Source: Yoonia vestfoldensis (GTDB lineage Bacteria > Pseudomonadota > Alphaproteobacteria > Rhodobacterales > Rhodobacteraceae). Taken from it: a stretch of DNA of 64,000 nt. The notes beneath the pieces are model-generated. The model did no database searches. It worked only from the letters and a program-made list of their open reading frames with translations, and had not been told where the DNA came from. The stretch is taken from positions 1-64,000 of the forward strand of contig NZ_CP021431.1 of assembly GCF_002158905.1 (NCBI RefSeq), written 5' to 3'. Below are positions 1-8,217 of the stretch, piece after piece; the first letter of the stretch is position 1; every line of letters starts with the position of its first letter. The translations under genes were made by a program, and so were the position numbers.

Positions 1-952
1 TCTCACCGCTGATTGGCAAGATACCGCCACGGATTTCGACGCTGGTCTTCGCCGTGTTGCCGAGCCGATCTGGTCGTTCTTGATTGATGATGCTGTTGTG
101 GAGATCTCGCTCAACGGGGATGGGAAGGTCTTTGTGGAACGGTTTGGGGAACCGTCGCAGTTCGTGGGTATGATGATGGCTGAGGATGCTGACCGTTTCG
201 TGCGGTATTGTGCGAGTAAAGGTCATGCTGCCTATGCTGCTGATCAGAAAATTATCTCGACAAAAATTGTGTCCATGCGTCACCGCTTAGAGGCTATTTT
301 GCCGCCGAACGTGCCGGCACCCTCGTTTTCAATCCGGCGGCACCGCAATACGACAGATGCGATCGAGGATTTTGTATCAGACTCTGTCTATTTGGAGCAG
401 ATTAAGGCCGCGATTGTGGCCCGCAAAAACATTCTGATAGCGGGCGGCACCAGTTCGGGGAAGACCAGCTTTGCAAATGCTTGCCTTGCTTATTTGGCCC
501 AGGTGGCTCCGAATGACCGTTGTATCATTCTTGAGGATACGGACGAATTACGTTCCGGGTTGCCCAATACGCTCAAACTGATCAGCTCGGAAACCGTCAG
601 CCTATCTGATTTGCTTGTCTCGGCGCTGCGGCTTGCGCCAAAACGCATCTGCGTGGGCGAGGTGCGCGAGGGCAGCGTTGCAAAGTTGCTGCTGCGCAGC
701 TGGAATACAGGCCATCCTGGCGGCATTACAACGATCCACGCCAATAGCGCATCAGAGGTCATTCCGACACTCCAGCTGCTGTGCATGGAAAGCCTATCGG
801 CCGGTGTAGACCAGCTGATCGGGAGCGCGCTCGACATGATCGTTTACATCACACGCGGGACATCGCGACCGCAGGTGCAAGAGGTCGCGTCCGTCGAGTT
901 TAAGAACAACACAGTCATCACAACAAAGGTATCTCATGGAAAATCCATCTAA
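1..952 (+). CDS. trbB: VirB11/TrbB-type secretion ATPase (5' end outside window)
   Basis: Cytoplasmic hexameric ATPase that powers pilus assembly and DNA export in a type IV secretion system. The reading frame is open from the first bases of the window, and the sequence before the TTG at 80 ([15 protein letters not shown]) continues the family's N-terminal domain, so the true start is upstream of base 1. The P-loop GGTSSGKTS lies near 430-480, followed by an acidic box (ILEDTDELR) and the TTIHANS segment typical of VirB11/TrbB. It overlaps the next gene by 17 bases, so it is the first visible gene of the transfer operon. The family assignment is firm; the choice of trbB over virB11 rests on the Trb-like gene content. 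Confidence 0.93.
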   Translation, partial: LTADWQDTATDFDAGLRRVAEPIWSFLIDDAVVEISLNGDGKVFVERFGEPSQFVGMMMAEDADRFVRYCASKGHAAYAADQKIISTKIVSMRHRLEAILPPNVPAPSFSIRRHRNTTDAIEDFVSDSVYLEQIKAAIVARKNILIAGGTSSGKTSFANACLAYLAQVAPNDRCIILEDTDELRSGLPNTLKLISSETVSLSDLLVSALRLAPKRICVGEVREGSVAKLLLRSWNTGHPGGITTIHANSASEVIPTLQLLCMESLSAGVDQLIGSALDMIVYITRGTSRPQVQEVASVEFKNNTVITTKVSHGKSI

Positions 953-1340
953 ATTTCTACTTCTGACGGCTATTGGAGCAACCTTCTTTCTTTTGCCGAC
1001 CGAGAGCATGGCGACTGTTAATGCTGCGAACGATATTTTCGGCGGTGGCGAGAATCCACTTGATCAGTTTTTGAGTTTTTTGACCGGTGGTTTTGCGACA
1101 ACAATTGCTGTGATTGCGGTCGTCGTTCTTGGTGCGATGATCATCATGGGATCTGATTTCGGCGGGTTTGGCCGCCGTGTGCCGATGGTCATTGTCGGGA
1201 TTGGCTTCGTCATCTTTGCAACACAAGTTGTGTCGTTCCTCACCGGCACAGATGCCAGTGGCATGTTGTACGACCCGGGGTCCGTGTTTGTTGAACATTT
1301 GGAAACAACCGATCCGCTTCAACACAGTTTTGACCGGTAA
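936..1340 (+). CDS. trbC: VirB2/TrbC-type pilin
   Basis: Probable major pilin subunit of the conjugative pilus. The 134-residue product has a signal peptide (about 1-26, ending near SMA), then two hydrophobic segments (about 48-75 and 82-105) separated by a short basic loop (FGRRVP), as in VirB2/TrbC. The ATG lies inside the end of the VirB11 gene after an AAGG-like ribosome site. The C-terminal tail of about 30 residues is longer than usual. No VirB3/TrbD gene follows, although that protein normally sits between the pilin and VirB4. Confidence 0.85.
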   Translation: MENPSKFLLLTAIGATFFLLPTESMATVNAANDIFGGGENPLDQFLSFLTGGFATTIAVIAVVVLGAMIIMGSDFGGFGRRVPMVIVGIGFVIFATQVVSFLTGTDASGMLYDPGSVFVEHLETTDPLQHSFDR

Positions 1341-1417
1341 TTTTCTAAGGCTCGACCGCATCGCGCGGTCTGGCCCATCTCACACCACTACTTGGGTTTA
1401 TTTGAAAGGTCGCGCCT

Positions 1418-2455
1418 ATGACCCTGTCTCACCTACTTAGAACAAGTATCGTTGCCACCCTCGTAGCGTCGGCTGCTTTCGCACAGGATGCACCTGCCCC
1501 TGGTGCAGCGCCTGCGATGGATTCACCGTCAGGACAGATGACGGGAGACGATAGTCTGAGCGCGACTGAACAGGATGGTTCAGCTACGCTACCGATTGTT
1601 GTGGACACTTCGGACGTGTCCCAACCGCCAGCGGTTCAGACACCGAGCCCGGACGCGCCAACGCAAGAGGAGCTCACGGCGCGGGCGGCTGATTATCAAA
1701 TGAACCGAACATCTGCTGTCGGTATTGGGCAAGGTGCGCGTGTTGTGCACACGTTTGATGGCTCTGTCGCCCGATTGGTATGTCAGCCTTTACAGATTTG
1801 CCTCATCGAACTCGAACAGGGTGAGGAGATGACAGAGGCACCGATGATTTCCGATCCCGTGCGTTGGGATGTGCAAGTGCCTATTCGCGATGGATCAGAC
1901 GGCAAACTGATCAAGCAATATGTGGCCATCTCGCCAGGTGTTGATGCGCAAGTGGCGACACTGATGGTTTTCACTGATCGTCGCGTTTATCCGGTCCAGC
2001 TGATCCCGGACCCGCTCCATCATACCTTCATGTTAAGCTATGATTATCCAGACACGCGCGCTCGGGAAAACGAGGAGCGTTTAGCTGAAAGCCGTGCGCG
2101 CCAAGCTGCACGGGAAGCGGCCGCGGCCGCACAGCGACGTGAGGCGATTGCAGTGCGGGGCGTGGCGACGTCTCAGGGCGTTGTGCCTGCGGAAGACCTC
2201 CAGTTTTACACCATTACGGGGCGTGCCAATTTCAAGCCACTGCGCGTCTATACGGATCGCTCCAAGACCTACATCGATCTGCCAACGGATTATCGCGGCG
2301 ACGTTCCAACGATTGATGATCGATCTGGTGGAACGGACGGCACTATCAATGCCCGCTTCAACCCGCAGCGTAGTCAGATCGTCGTCGATCGTCAGTTGAC
2401 TGACTTCTACCTGCGGCTTGGCTCTTCCAATGTGCGTGTTCAGATAAGCGGATAG
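1418..2455 (+). CDS. trbG: VirB9/TrbG outer-membrane-complex protein
   Basis: Periplasmic component of the core complex that, with VirB10, forms the outer-membrane channel. The 345-residue protein begins with a signal peptide (VASAAFAQ) and a Pro/Ala-rich linker. The VirB9 N domain (about 95-200) contains the motif PDPLHHTFMLSYDY, and a charged helix precedes the C domain (about 255-345), which has the F.P..VY.D..KTYI pattern of the VirB9/CagX family. The order VirB11-VirB2-VirB9-VirB4 differs from the classical trbBCDEJLFGHI order because trbG has moved forward. Confidence 0.9.
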   Translation: MTLSHLLRTSIVATLVASAAFAQDAPAPGAAPAMDSPSGQMTGDDSLSATEQDGSATLPIVVDTSDVSQPPAVQTPSPDAPTQEELTARAADYQMNRTSAVGIGQGARVVHTFDGSVARLVCQPLQICLIELEQGEEMTEAPMISDPVRWDVQVPIRDGSDGKLIKQYVAISPGVDAQVATLMVFTDRRVYPVQLIPDPLHHTFMLSYDYPDTRARENEERLAESRARQAAREAAAAAQRREAIAVRGVATSQGVVPAEDLQFYTITGRANFKPLRVYTDRSKTYIDLPTDYRGDVPTIDDRSGGTDGTINARFNPQRSQIVVDRQLTDFYLRLGSSNVRVQISG

Positions 2456-2466
2456 GAGCAAGCCTT

Positions 2467-4866
2467 ATGCAAATGTCTGACATGCTCAATTGGGCCTTCC
2501 GTGTCGCACCCGGCGTTGTCTTGTGCAAAGACGAGAGCTTTTTAGCGGGTTGGAAGTTGACTGGAATTGATAGCGAAAGCATCGATCCGGTCGAATTGAA
2601 CGTGATGTTCGAGCGCGTGGCCCGCGGTGTCAGTCAATTGCAAGAAGGTGACGCGCTGTGGGTTACGTTGAAGCGCGCGCGATCGGTCCCAGTGGTGATG
2701 GATGGCGATGCACTGATGGACAAGTCTATTGCCGTCTCGGTCATCGTTGCCGAGAACAGTGATATGGCACTGGATGAGGTGTTGTTTGAGAACGAAATTC
2801 ATCTTGTGTATCGCGGAACCGTGGACGAGGACCCCAATGATTTACCACGCCGGTTGGAGTCTTTTGATCGACAGTGCGAGGCGATAGAAACGGTTCTTGG
2901 ATCGACTTTTGAACTGCGTCGTCTCGGTGAGAACATGCGCCAGACCAGGGATGGAAAGTCCTTCGCCGCGGACGAGCTTACGGATCTCTTGGCCAGTATG
3001 GCATCGGGGCGTTCACGCCAGCAGCGGATCACTGATCAAGACGAGATTTACTTGGATGTCGCGCTCGGTGCGGATTTCCTACAAGACGATTTAACCTCCT
3101 ATCCCCGGATTGATGGTCGAGAGGCCGCACTTCTGAATATTGAAGTCTGGCCTGAAGAGCATGGCGTTGATGCTCTGGCGGCCTTGGAAACAATCGAATG
3201 CGATTATCGGTGGACGGTACGCTTTGTGATCCAGTCGGCAAGTAAGACGCGCGCGAAGGTCAACGCGCTGCGCCGCAAATGGCGTCAAAGCGGCTCGAAC
3301 ATGTTGGCCAATATCGTTGGACGTGAGGCGCGTGACCGGGACCTGCATGCCGATATACTAGCTCAAGGTTTAGATGGTGTTTCGCTGGATCTTGGTCAGG
3401 GACTGCGCTTTGGTGATTTGACAAGCACGATCACTATTTTTGCCGATGAAGATATGGATGCAGGCCGTCGCCTGCGACAGTCGCGCGCGGCTATATCGCA
3501 GACCCTTATGGACGCGGGATTTCAGACGCGAATTGAGTATATAAACGCCCAGCCGACCTACTTGGGCTCTCTACCGGGCCATATGATGCCTTTGCGGCGC
3601 TCTGTGTTGGTGTCGGCGTATAATTTTGCAACTTTGATCCCGTGCAGATCGTTTTGGCAGGGTGAACGGTTTTGTCCGTGTCCGCCCCCGAAGTTTGCAC
3701 CCCAATCTCCGCCGTTGATGCTGGCGCGATCGGCGCGTGGCGAGTTGTTTCAGTTCAATCTTCATTCCGGTGATACAGGCCATACGATCGTTGTCGGCCC
3801 GACCGGTGGCGGTAAATCAGTTTTGCTTGGGGCGTTGGCCGGCAATTTCCTGAAGTATCCTGATGCCCAAGTTTTCTACTTTGATAAGTATTGTTCTAGT
3901 CGCCATCTGTGCAACGCGGTCGGTGGTAGTTTTATCGAATTTGGGGCCGATGCGACGCAGGGTATAGCTCCGTTGGGTGATTTGCGCGAAGTCGGCCTTG
4001 AGTGGGGGCAAAAGTGGCTGCGCCAAATGGCGAAGATGACCTCACCGATGATATCAGAGGGGGCGCTGGCAGAGCTGGACCGGGCCGCCGAAAACCTCAT
4101 TAGGAGCCGTGAACGGGGTGGGTCTCTCGAGACGTTTTCCGACTTCGTTTTGTCAAACGAGAACAAGCAGGTTCTAAGCCGCTATATTGGTAAAGGGGAC
4201 ACGCAGGGCACTCTGAATGGAACCCGCAGTGACATCGAATGGAAAGATATGACGGTCTTTGAGGCCGAAAACCTATTCTCCAACGATGACACAACAGCAA
4301 TTTTAGCTTTGGATTATATTTTCCGCCGGGTGGAGCGGCGTCTGACGGGTCGTCCGACCATGATCATATTTGACGAGGCGGCGTCGTTTCTTCGGCATGA
4401 AATTTTCCGACAGAAAATTGATGAATGGCTGCGCGAGCTGCGCAAAATGAATGCCTCGGTTGTGATGGCGTCCCAGCAGGTTGAACAGTTCACCGACAGC
4501 GTCATCAGCTCAAGTTTCCAAAACGTGAGCACTTACGTGTTTCTGGCGAATGCGGGGGCATTGGGCGAAAAATCTGCGGCCGCCTACAAGACGTTGGGAC
4601 TGAGCAACAGCCAGATCGAGCAGGTCGCGAATATGGCGCCAAAGCGGGAGTATTACGTGGTTAAGCCGGCGGGTTCGCGGGTTCTCGATTTCAGGTTTGG
4701 ACCGCGTAGCCTGTATCTGCTTTCTCAGACAGACAAAGAGATCAGCGAGCACATCAAGACACTTGCAGCCGAAGATCCGAATTATTGGCTCAACGATTTG
4801 AGAGAATCCAAGCTGACGATATCCAACCCCGTTGAAAAATTGGAGAACCCCGATGAAACTGCGTAA
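2467..4866 (+). CDS. trbE: VirB4/TrbE secretion ATPase
   Basis: Large inner-membrane-associated ATPase that energises pilin handling and substrate transfer. Of 799 residues, the C-terminal half carries Walker A GPTGGGKS (about 445) and Walker B MIIFDEAASF (about 637), followed by the ASQQVEQF sensor segment. The N-terminal half shows the usual CagE/TrbE domain. No VirB3 segment is fused to the N terminus. The gene starts 11 bases after trbG, and its last codons overlap the start of trbJ. Confidence 0.95.
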   Translation: MQMSDMLNWAFRVAPGVVLCKDESFLAGWKLTGIDSESIDPVELNVMFERVARGVSQLQEGDALWVTLKRARSVPVVMDGDALMDKSIAVSVIVAENSDMALDEVLFENEIHLVYRGTVDEDPNDLPRRLESFDRQCEAIETVLGSTFELRRLGENMRQTRDGKSFAADELTDLLASMASGRSRQQRITDQDEIYLDVALGADFLQDDLTSYPRIDGREAALLNIEVWPEEHGVDALAALETIECDYRWTVRFVIQSASKTRAKVNALRRKWRQSGSNMLANIVGREARDRDLHADILAQGLDGVSLDLGQGLRFGDLTSTITIFADEDMDAGRRLRQSRAAISQTLMDAGFQTRIEYINAQPTYLGSLPGHMMPLRRSVLVSAYNFATLIPCRSFWQGERFCPCPPPKFAPQSPPLMLARSARGELFQFNLHSGDTGHTIVVGPTGGGKSVLLGALAGNFLKYPDAQVFYFDKYCSSRHLCNAVGGSFIEFGADATQGIAPLGDLREVGLEWGQKWLRQMAKMTSPMISEGALAELDRAAENLIRSRERGGSLETFSDFVLSNENKQVLSRYIGKGDTQGTLNGTRSDIEWKDMTVFEAENLFSNDDTTAILALDYIFRRVERRLTGRPTMIIFDEAASFLRHEIFRQKIDEWLRELRKMNASVVMASQQVEQFTDSVISSSFQNVSTYVFLANAGALGEKSAAAYKTLGLSNSQIEQVANMAPKREYYVVKPAGSRVLDFRFGPRSLYLLSQTDKEISEHIKTLAAEDPNYWLNDLRESKLTISNPVEKLENPDETA

Positions 4867-5677
4867 TGTCTTTGGCGTAACAGCGCTGATGAGCACTGTT
4901 GTATTTGGTGGCGGCACACTGGCTGGGACAGTCGCTGGGTTTGGGGGGGCAACGGAATGGACCCAACTTCTCAATAACGCCCAGCTGATTGAACTTGTTG
5001 GCATGGAAGGCAAGGGGCTTGCGCAGGAAGCCCAGATATTATCGGCGAACCTCGAGCAGCTTCGCACGATCAATGAGACCTATCAAACGCTGCTTTATAA
5101 CGCGCAAACATTGCCGGATAGCTTTAAGGATCAAGTGCTTGAGAACGTGCTTGAAACGCGCTCGGTTCTGGAGCGGGCCGGTGCGGTTGCCCGTGATGGC
5201 CGTTCGCTGGATATGTTTTTGCGCTCAGATGCGATCACCGATCCGCTTTATGAATCCGGCAATCTGGATGATGCGCGATTGTCCGAGCGCTATACCGACT
5301 GGCTTGATAGCTGGAATGGGGCATTGGAGACGGGCTTACGGCAGGCCGGATTTACATTTGAAAGTGTCGAGACAGACGCGGCTTTGATCGATGCCATTCA
5401 AGGACGGCTGGGCAGTGAGCAAGGCCAGCTGCAGGCGCTGCAAGCCTCGAATGAAATAGCGGCCACAATGACGACGCAGATGGTCGATTTGCGCAGCCTG
5501 ACGGCAACGCAGTTGCAGCAAAATTCGATTGCATGGGGCCGTGTACTTGCGGAGCAAGACGACCGCGAAGCGGCGCGCCGTTCAACAGAACAGGCGCTGA
5601 AACAGACCATCGAGAATGTGGAAGCGGAGCGCGATACGGGACGCGGTGTTCAAGAAATCTTAGGGCTGCGCCCATGA
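4853..5677 (+). CDS. trbJ: VirB5/TrbJ minor pilus protein
   Basis: Probable pilus-tip or periplasmic component of the mating apparatus. The ATG at 4853 was chosen over one 21 bases upstream because it begins a normal signal peptide (MKLRNVFGVTALMSTVVFGG) and lies within the final codons of trbE, matching the overlaps elsewhere in the operon. The mature protein is helical and Gln/Leu/Glu-rich, as TrbJ proteins are. The last residues, GRGVQEILGLR followed by P, recur at the end of the small protein encoded at 12067-12285. Confidence 0.85.
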   Translation: MKLRNVFGVTALMSTVVFGGGTLAGTVAGFGGATEWTQLLNNAQLIELVGMEGKGLAQEAQILSANLEQLRTINETYQTLLYNAQTLPDSFKDQVLENVLETRSVLERAGAVARDGRSLDMFLRSDAITDPLYESGNLDDARLSERYTDWLDSWNGALETGLRQAGFTFESVETDAALIDAIQGRLGSEQGQLQALQASNEIAATMTTQMVDLRSLTATQLQQNSIAWGRVLAEQDDREAARRSTEQALKQTIENVEAERDTGRGVQEILGLRP

Positions 5678-6861
5678 ATACTTTTTGCGCGAACCGTCTG
5701 ATCCCCACACCCCTTTGGACCATAGTCGCGGTTTGTTTTCTGATTGTCTTTGCAACGGTTGGTCCGGCTATGGCGCAAGGAACCGTCGCTGCCGACGGTA
5801 TTGTCGACAACATGGCCATTCAGTTCGAGAACATGGGCGCGCGATTGGCAGACGTCGTGATTGGTATCGCGGTGATGCTGTTCGCGGTTGATATCGTCTT
5901 TACATTTGGTCGGGCAATCATGAGCGGGTCAGGCTTTGGCGATGTGACCTCTCGGTTTGTCATGCGGTTGGGTTTTGTGATTATTGTTTTGGGCTTCGCC
6001 CGTACGATCGATGATATTGTTCCTGCATTGATCAATGCAGCGCTAAACATCGGGCGCATTGCGAGTGGGAGTGAGGCTGCGCCAGACCCTTCGGTGGGTG
6101 GAATTATGATGACGGGGATCGAATACGGGGCCCGTATGCTCGATGAAATCTCGATCTGGGAGCCCCTCTCGGTTCTCTATGTCATCGTTGCTTTGATCGT
6201 TGTTTGTGTTGCGGCAATCGTCGCCGGCGTTTTGGTGCTTGTCTATATGGAGTTTTACGTTGTCGCGTTTGGTGGAATGATCGTTCTTGGATTTGGCGGT
6301 CTGACGGGCACGAAGGAAATCGCTGTCGTCTATATGAAATCGGTTTTGGGCCAAGCGCTGAAACTGATCGGCTTCCTGATAACGTTCTCGATCATGCAGG
6401 AAATCACACTGTCTGTTTTGAGCTCGGATTCAAATTTCAGTGCGATGAGCGCGTTGTTGGCTATCGCGCTTCAAATCATTCTTCTGGTTCTGATCACGAC
6501 GATTCCGAGTGCGATGATGGGACTGGCGGGGGGGATTTCGGCTGGGAGCGCCTCGGAGATGGCTGGCAAGATTGCTGGTCAAGCCGCAGTTACAGCCGTT
6601 GCGGCTGGGACCGGGGCTGCGATTGGTGCAGGCGTGGGCGCAGCCGTCGGATCGGCCAGCGCCGCGGCAGGGTCGATGGGTGGACCTCTTACACAAACTG
6701 CCGGCTCAATGATTTCTGGCGCTGGGTCTGGGGCCATGTCGGGGACCAAAAAGGGCGCGAGTATGGTTGCTCGGGCGATTGGTGAGACCTCTCGGCCTGG
6801 CGTTGGTCGGCACACCGCAAAAGTGATTGAACGTGCGCTGCGGAGCAAAGACAATGACTGA
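5674..6861 (+). CDS. trbL: VirB6/TrbL polytopic channel protein
   Basis: Inner-membrane protein expected to form part of the DNA path. The start at 5674 shares an ATGA overlap with the trbJ stop and gives a signal peptide ending near AMAQ. About six hydrophobic segments follow (residues 55-330). The C-terminal region of about 100 residues is rich in Gly, Ala and Ser (AAGTGAAIGAGVGAAVGSAS), which is typical of TrbL. The next gene overlaps by eight bases. Confidence 0.87.
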   Translation: MNTFCANRLIPTPLWTIVAVCFLIVFATVGPAMAQGTVAADGIVDNMAIQFENMGARLADVVIGIAVMLFAVDIVFTFGRAIMSGSGFGDVTSRFVMRLGFVIIVLGFARTIDDIVPALINAALNIGRIASGSEAAPDPSVGGIMMTGIEYGARMLDEISIWEPLSVLYVIVALIVVCVAAIVAGVLVLVYMEFYVVAFGGMIVLGFGGLTGTKEIAVVYMKSVLGQALKLIGFLITFSIMQEITLSVLSSDSNFSAMSALLAIALQIILLVLITTIPSAMMGLAGGISAGSASEMAGKIAGQAAVTAVAAGTGAAIGAGVGAAVGSASAAAGSMGGPLTQTAGSMISGAGSGAMSGTKKGASMVARAIGETSRPGVGRHTAKVIERALRSKDND

Positions 6862-7519
6862 TCCGCTTGCTCCTTGGCGCAATGACTATGCGAGCCGTGT
6901 GAATGGTGAGCGTCGTCGGTTTATGTTTTGGCGTAACACCGGGGCAGGGCTTTGGGGTGCGGCACTTGTGTTGGGTGGTCTTGCAGTGTGGCAGGCCACG
7001 GTAACAAACGTGACGCCTTACGTTTCTGTTGCGGACACACAAGGACGGGTGATCCTGGGCGTGAAGCCGCAGGAAATAGGCGACGTATCACAGATCATAC
7101 AACGTCGTTTTGCTCAGGACTTCATCGTGACGCTACGGGAAATTCCACAAGACGATACGATCTTGATACAGCAGCTGGCGCAGTTGAAACGCGTGACATT
7201 GCCCGGTTCTTCTGCGCGGCAAAAGGCTGTGACGGCGGAGCTTCCGACAAACCAGACCGCACGTGCGCTTATGATTGAGAGCCAAACCCGTGAAATAGCC
7301 ATCGAGCGGGTCGAGCAGCAAGAAGCGGGATCGTGGCTTGTTGTTTGGGAAGAAGATGTCCGCTCAAAGGGAAACGGACAACGCCTCTCGCAGACGCGTT
7401 ATCAAGGCGTGCTCAGGCTGGCAATGAACGCGCCACAATCGGCTGATGACTTGTTGTTTAATCCGGCAACGCTTGGCGTGGTTGATTTCGACATCATTCG
7501 ACTTCGGGGGGCAGGCTGA
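6854..7519 (+). CDS. VirB8-like protein (first of two)
   Basis: Bitopic inner-membrane assembly factor. The 221-residue protein starts with a short cytoplasmic tail (MTDPLAPWRNDYASR) and one membrane helix (about 29-50). The periplasmic domain of about 165 residues has the size and pattern of the NTF2-like VirB8 fold, including a C-terminal sequence RYQGVLRLAMNAPQ. The start at 6854 overlaps trbL by 8 bases, and the gene abuts a second VirB8-type gene. It matches the classic TrbF pattern less well than its neighbour, so it may have a distinct partner or assembly role. That is inference. Confidence 0.72.
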   Translation: MTDPLAPWRNDYASRVNGERRRFMFWRNTGAGLWGAALVLGGLAVWQATVTNVTPYVSVADTQGRVILGVKPQEIGDVSQIIQRRFAQDFIVTLREIPQDDTILIQQLAQLKRVTLPGSSARQKAVTAELPTNQTARALMIESQTREIAIERVEQQEAGSWLVVWEEDVRSKGNGQRLSQTRYQGVLRLAMNAPQSADDLLFNPATLGVVDFDIIRLRGAG

Positions 7520-8217
7520 TGCGCAAGCGGTTGAACGATCACATCGGCTCTGAAGTTGATGGCAGTTCGCCATACGCTCTGGCCCATAGCGTTTGGCAAG
7601 ACCGGCACGGGTCATATGAAACCCTGGCGCAGCAAGCGAAGGTCTGGGCCGCCATAGGCACAATTGCACTGTGTGCTGCCAGCTACGCGCTCGTCTCTGT
7701 CATCTCGCAACGTGAGTTTGTGCCTTTTATGGTTCAAACTGATCAGTTGATCCCGCAGCGCGCCTTAGCGGGCGCGTCGGTGTCTAATTTTCCAGACGGG
7801 GTCGTCCGGCGTGAATTAGCGACGTTCATCGAGCGACTGCGATCCATTCCAGTGGATCGGGATGTGTTGCGTCGTGACGTTGCGCGGTTGATCTCCTTTT
7901 TGCGAAATAGCTCACCTGCTGACCGTAAGGTTCGGGAGTATTTTGAAGACCAAGCCACCTCTCCGAATACGTTTGTCGGCAAAGTGATGCGGTGGGTCGA
8001 TGTCACGTCCGTGGTCTACAAGGGCGGCGACAGCTGGGTGATTGAGTGGACCGAAACGATCGAGCGTCTTGGCGCGAGTGCAGAGCCGGTTGTTGGTCTG
8101 TATCAAGCGACCTTGGTCGTGGGGGAAGGTGTTCCTCAAGATAAGGACGCGCTGGCCAGCAATCCGTTTGGTCTCTTTGTCCAGGACTATTCAATTACAT
8201 ACATCGGAGCGAAATAA
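7519..8217 (+). CDS. trbF: VirB8/TrbF assembly protein (second of two)
   Basis: Inner-membrane scaffold of the secretion machine, linking the core complex to the ATPases. The N terminus (VWQDRHGSYETLAQQAKVWA) matches the conserved TrbF start, followed by one membrane helix (about 47-66) and a VirB8-fold periplasmic domain ending in PFGLFVQDYSITYIG. The start codon shares its first base with the last base of the preceding gene, and the stop shares its last base with the trbI start, so the genes are probably translationally coupled. Confidence 0.88.
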   Translation: MRKRLNDHIGSEVDGSSPYALAHSVWQDRHGSYETLAQQAKVWAAIGTIALCAASYALVSVISQREFVPFMVQTDQLIPQRALAGASVSNFPDGVVRRELATFIERLRSIPVDRDVLRRDVARLISFLRNSSPADRKVREYFEDQATSPNTFVGKVMRWVDVTSVVYKGGDSWVIEWTETIERLGASAEPVVGLYQATLVVGEGVPQDKDALASNPFGLFVQDYSITYIGAK

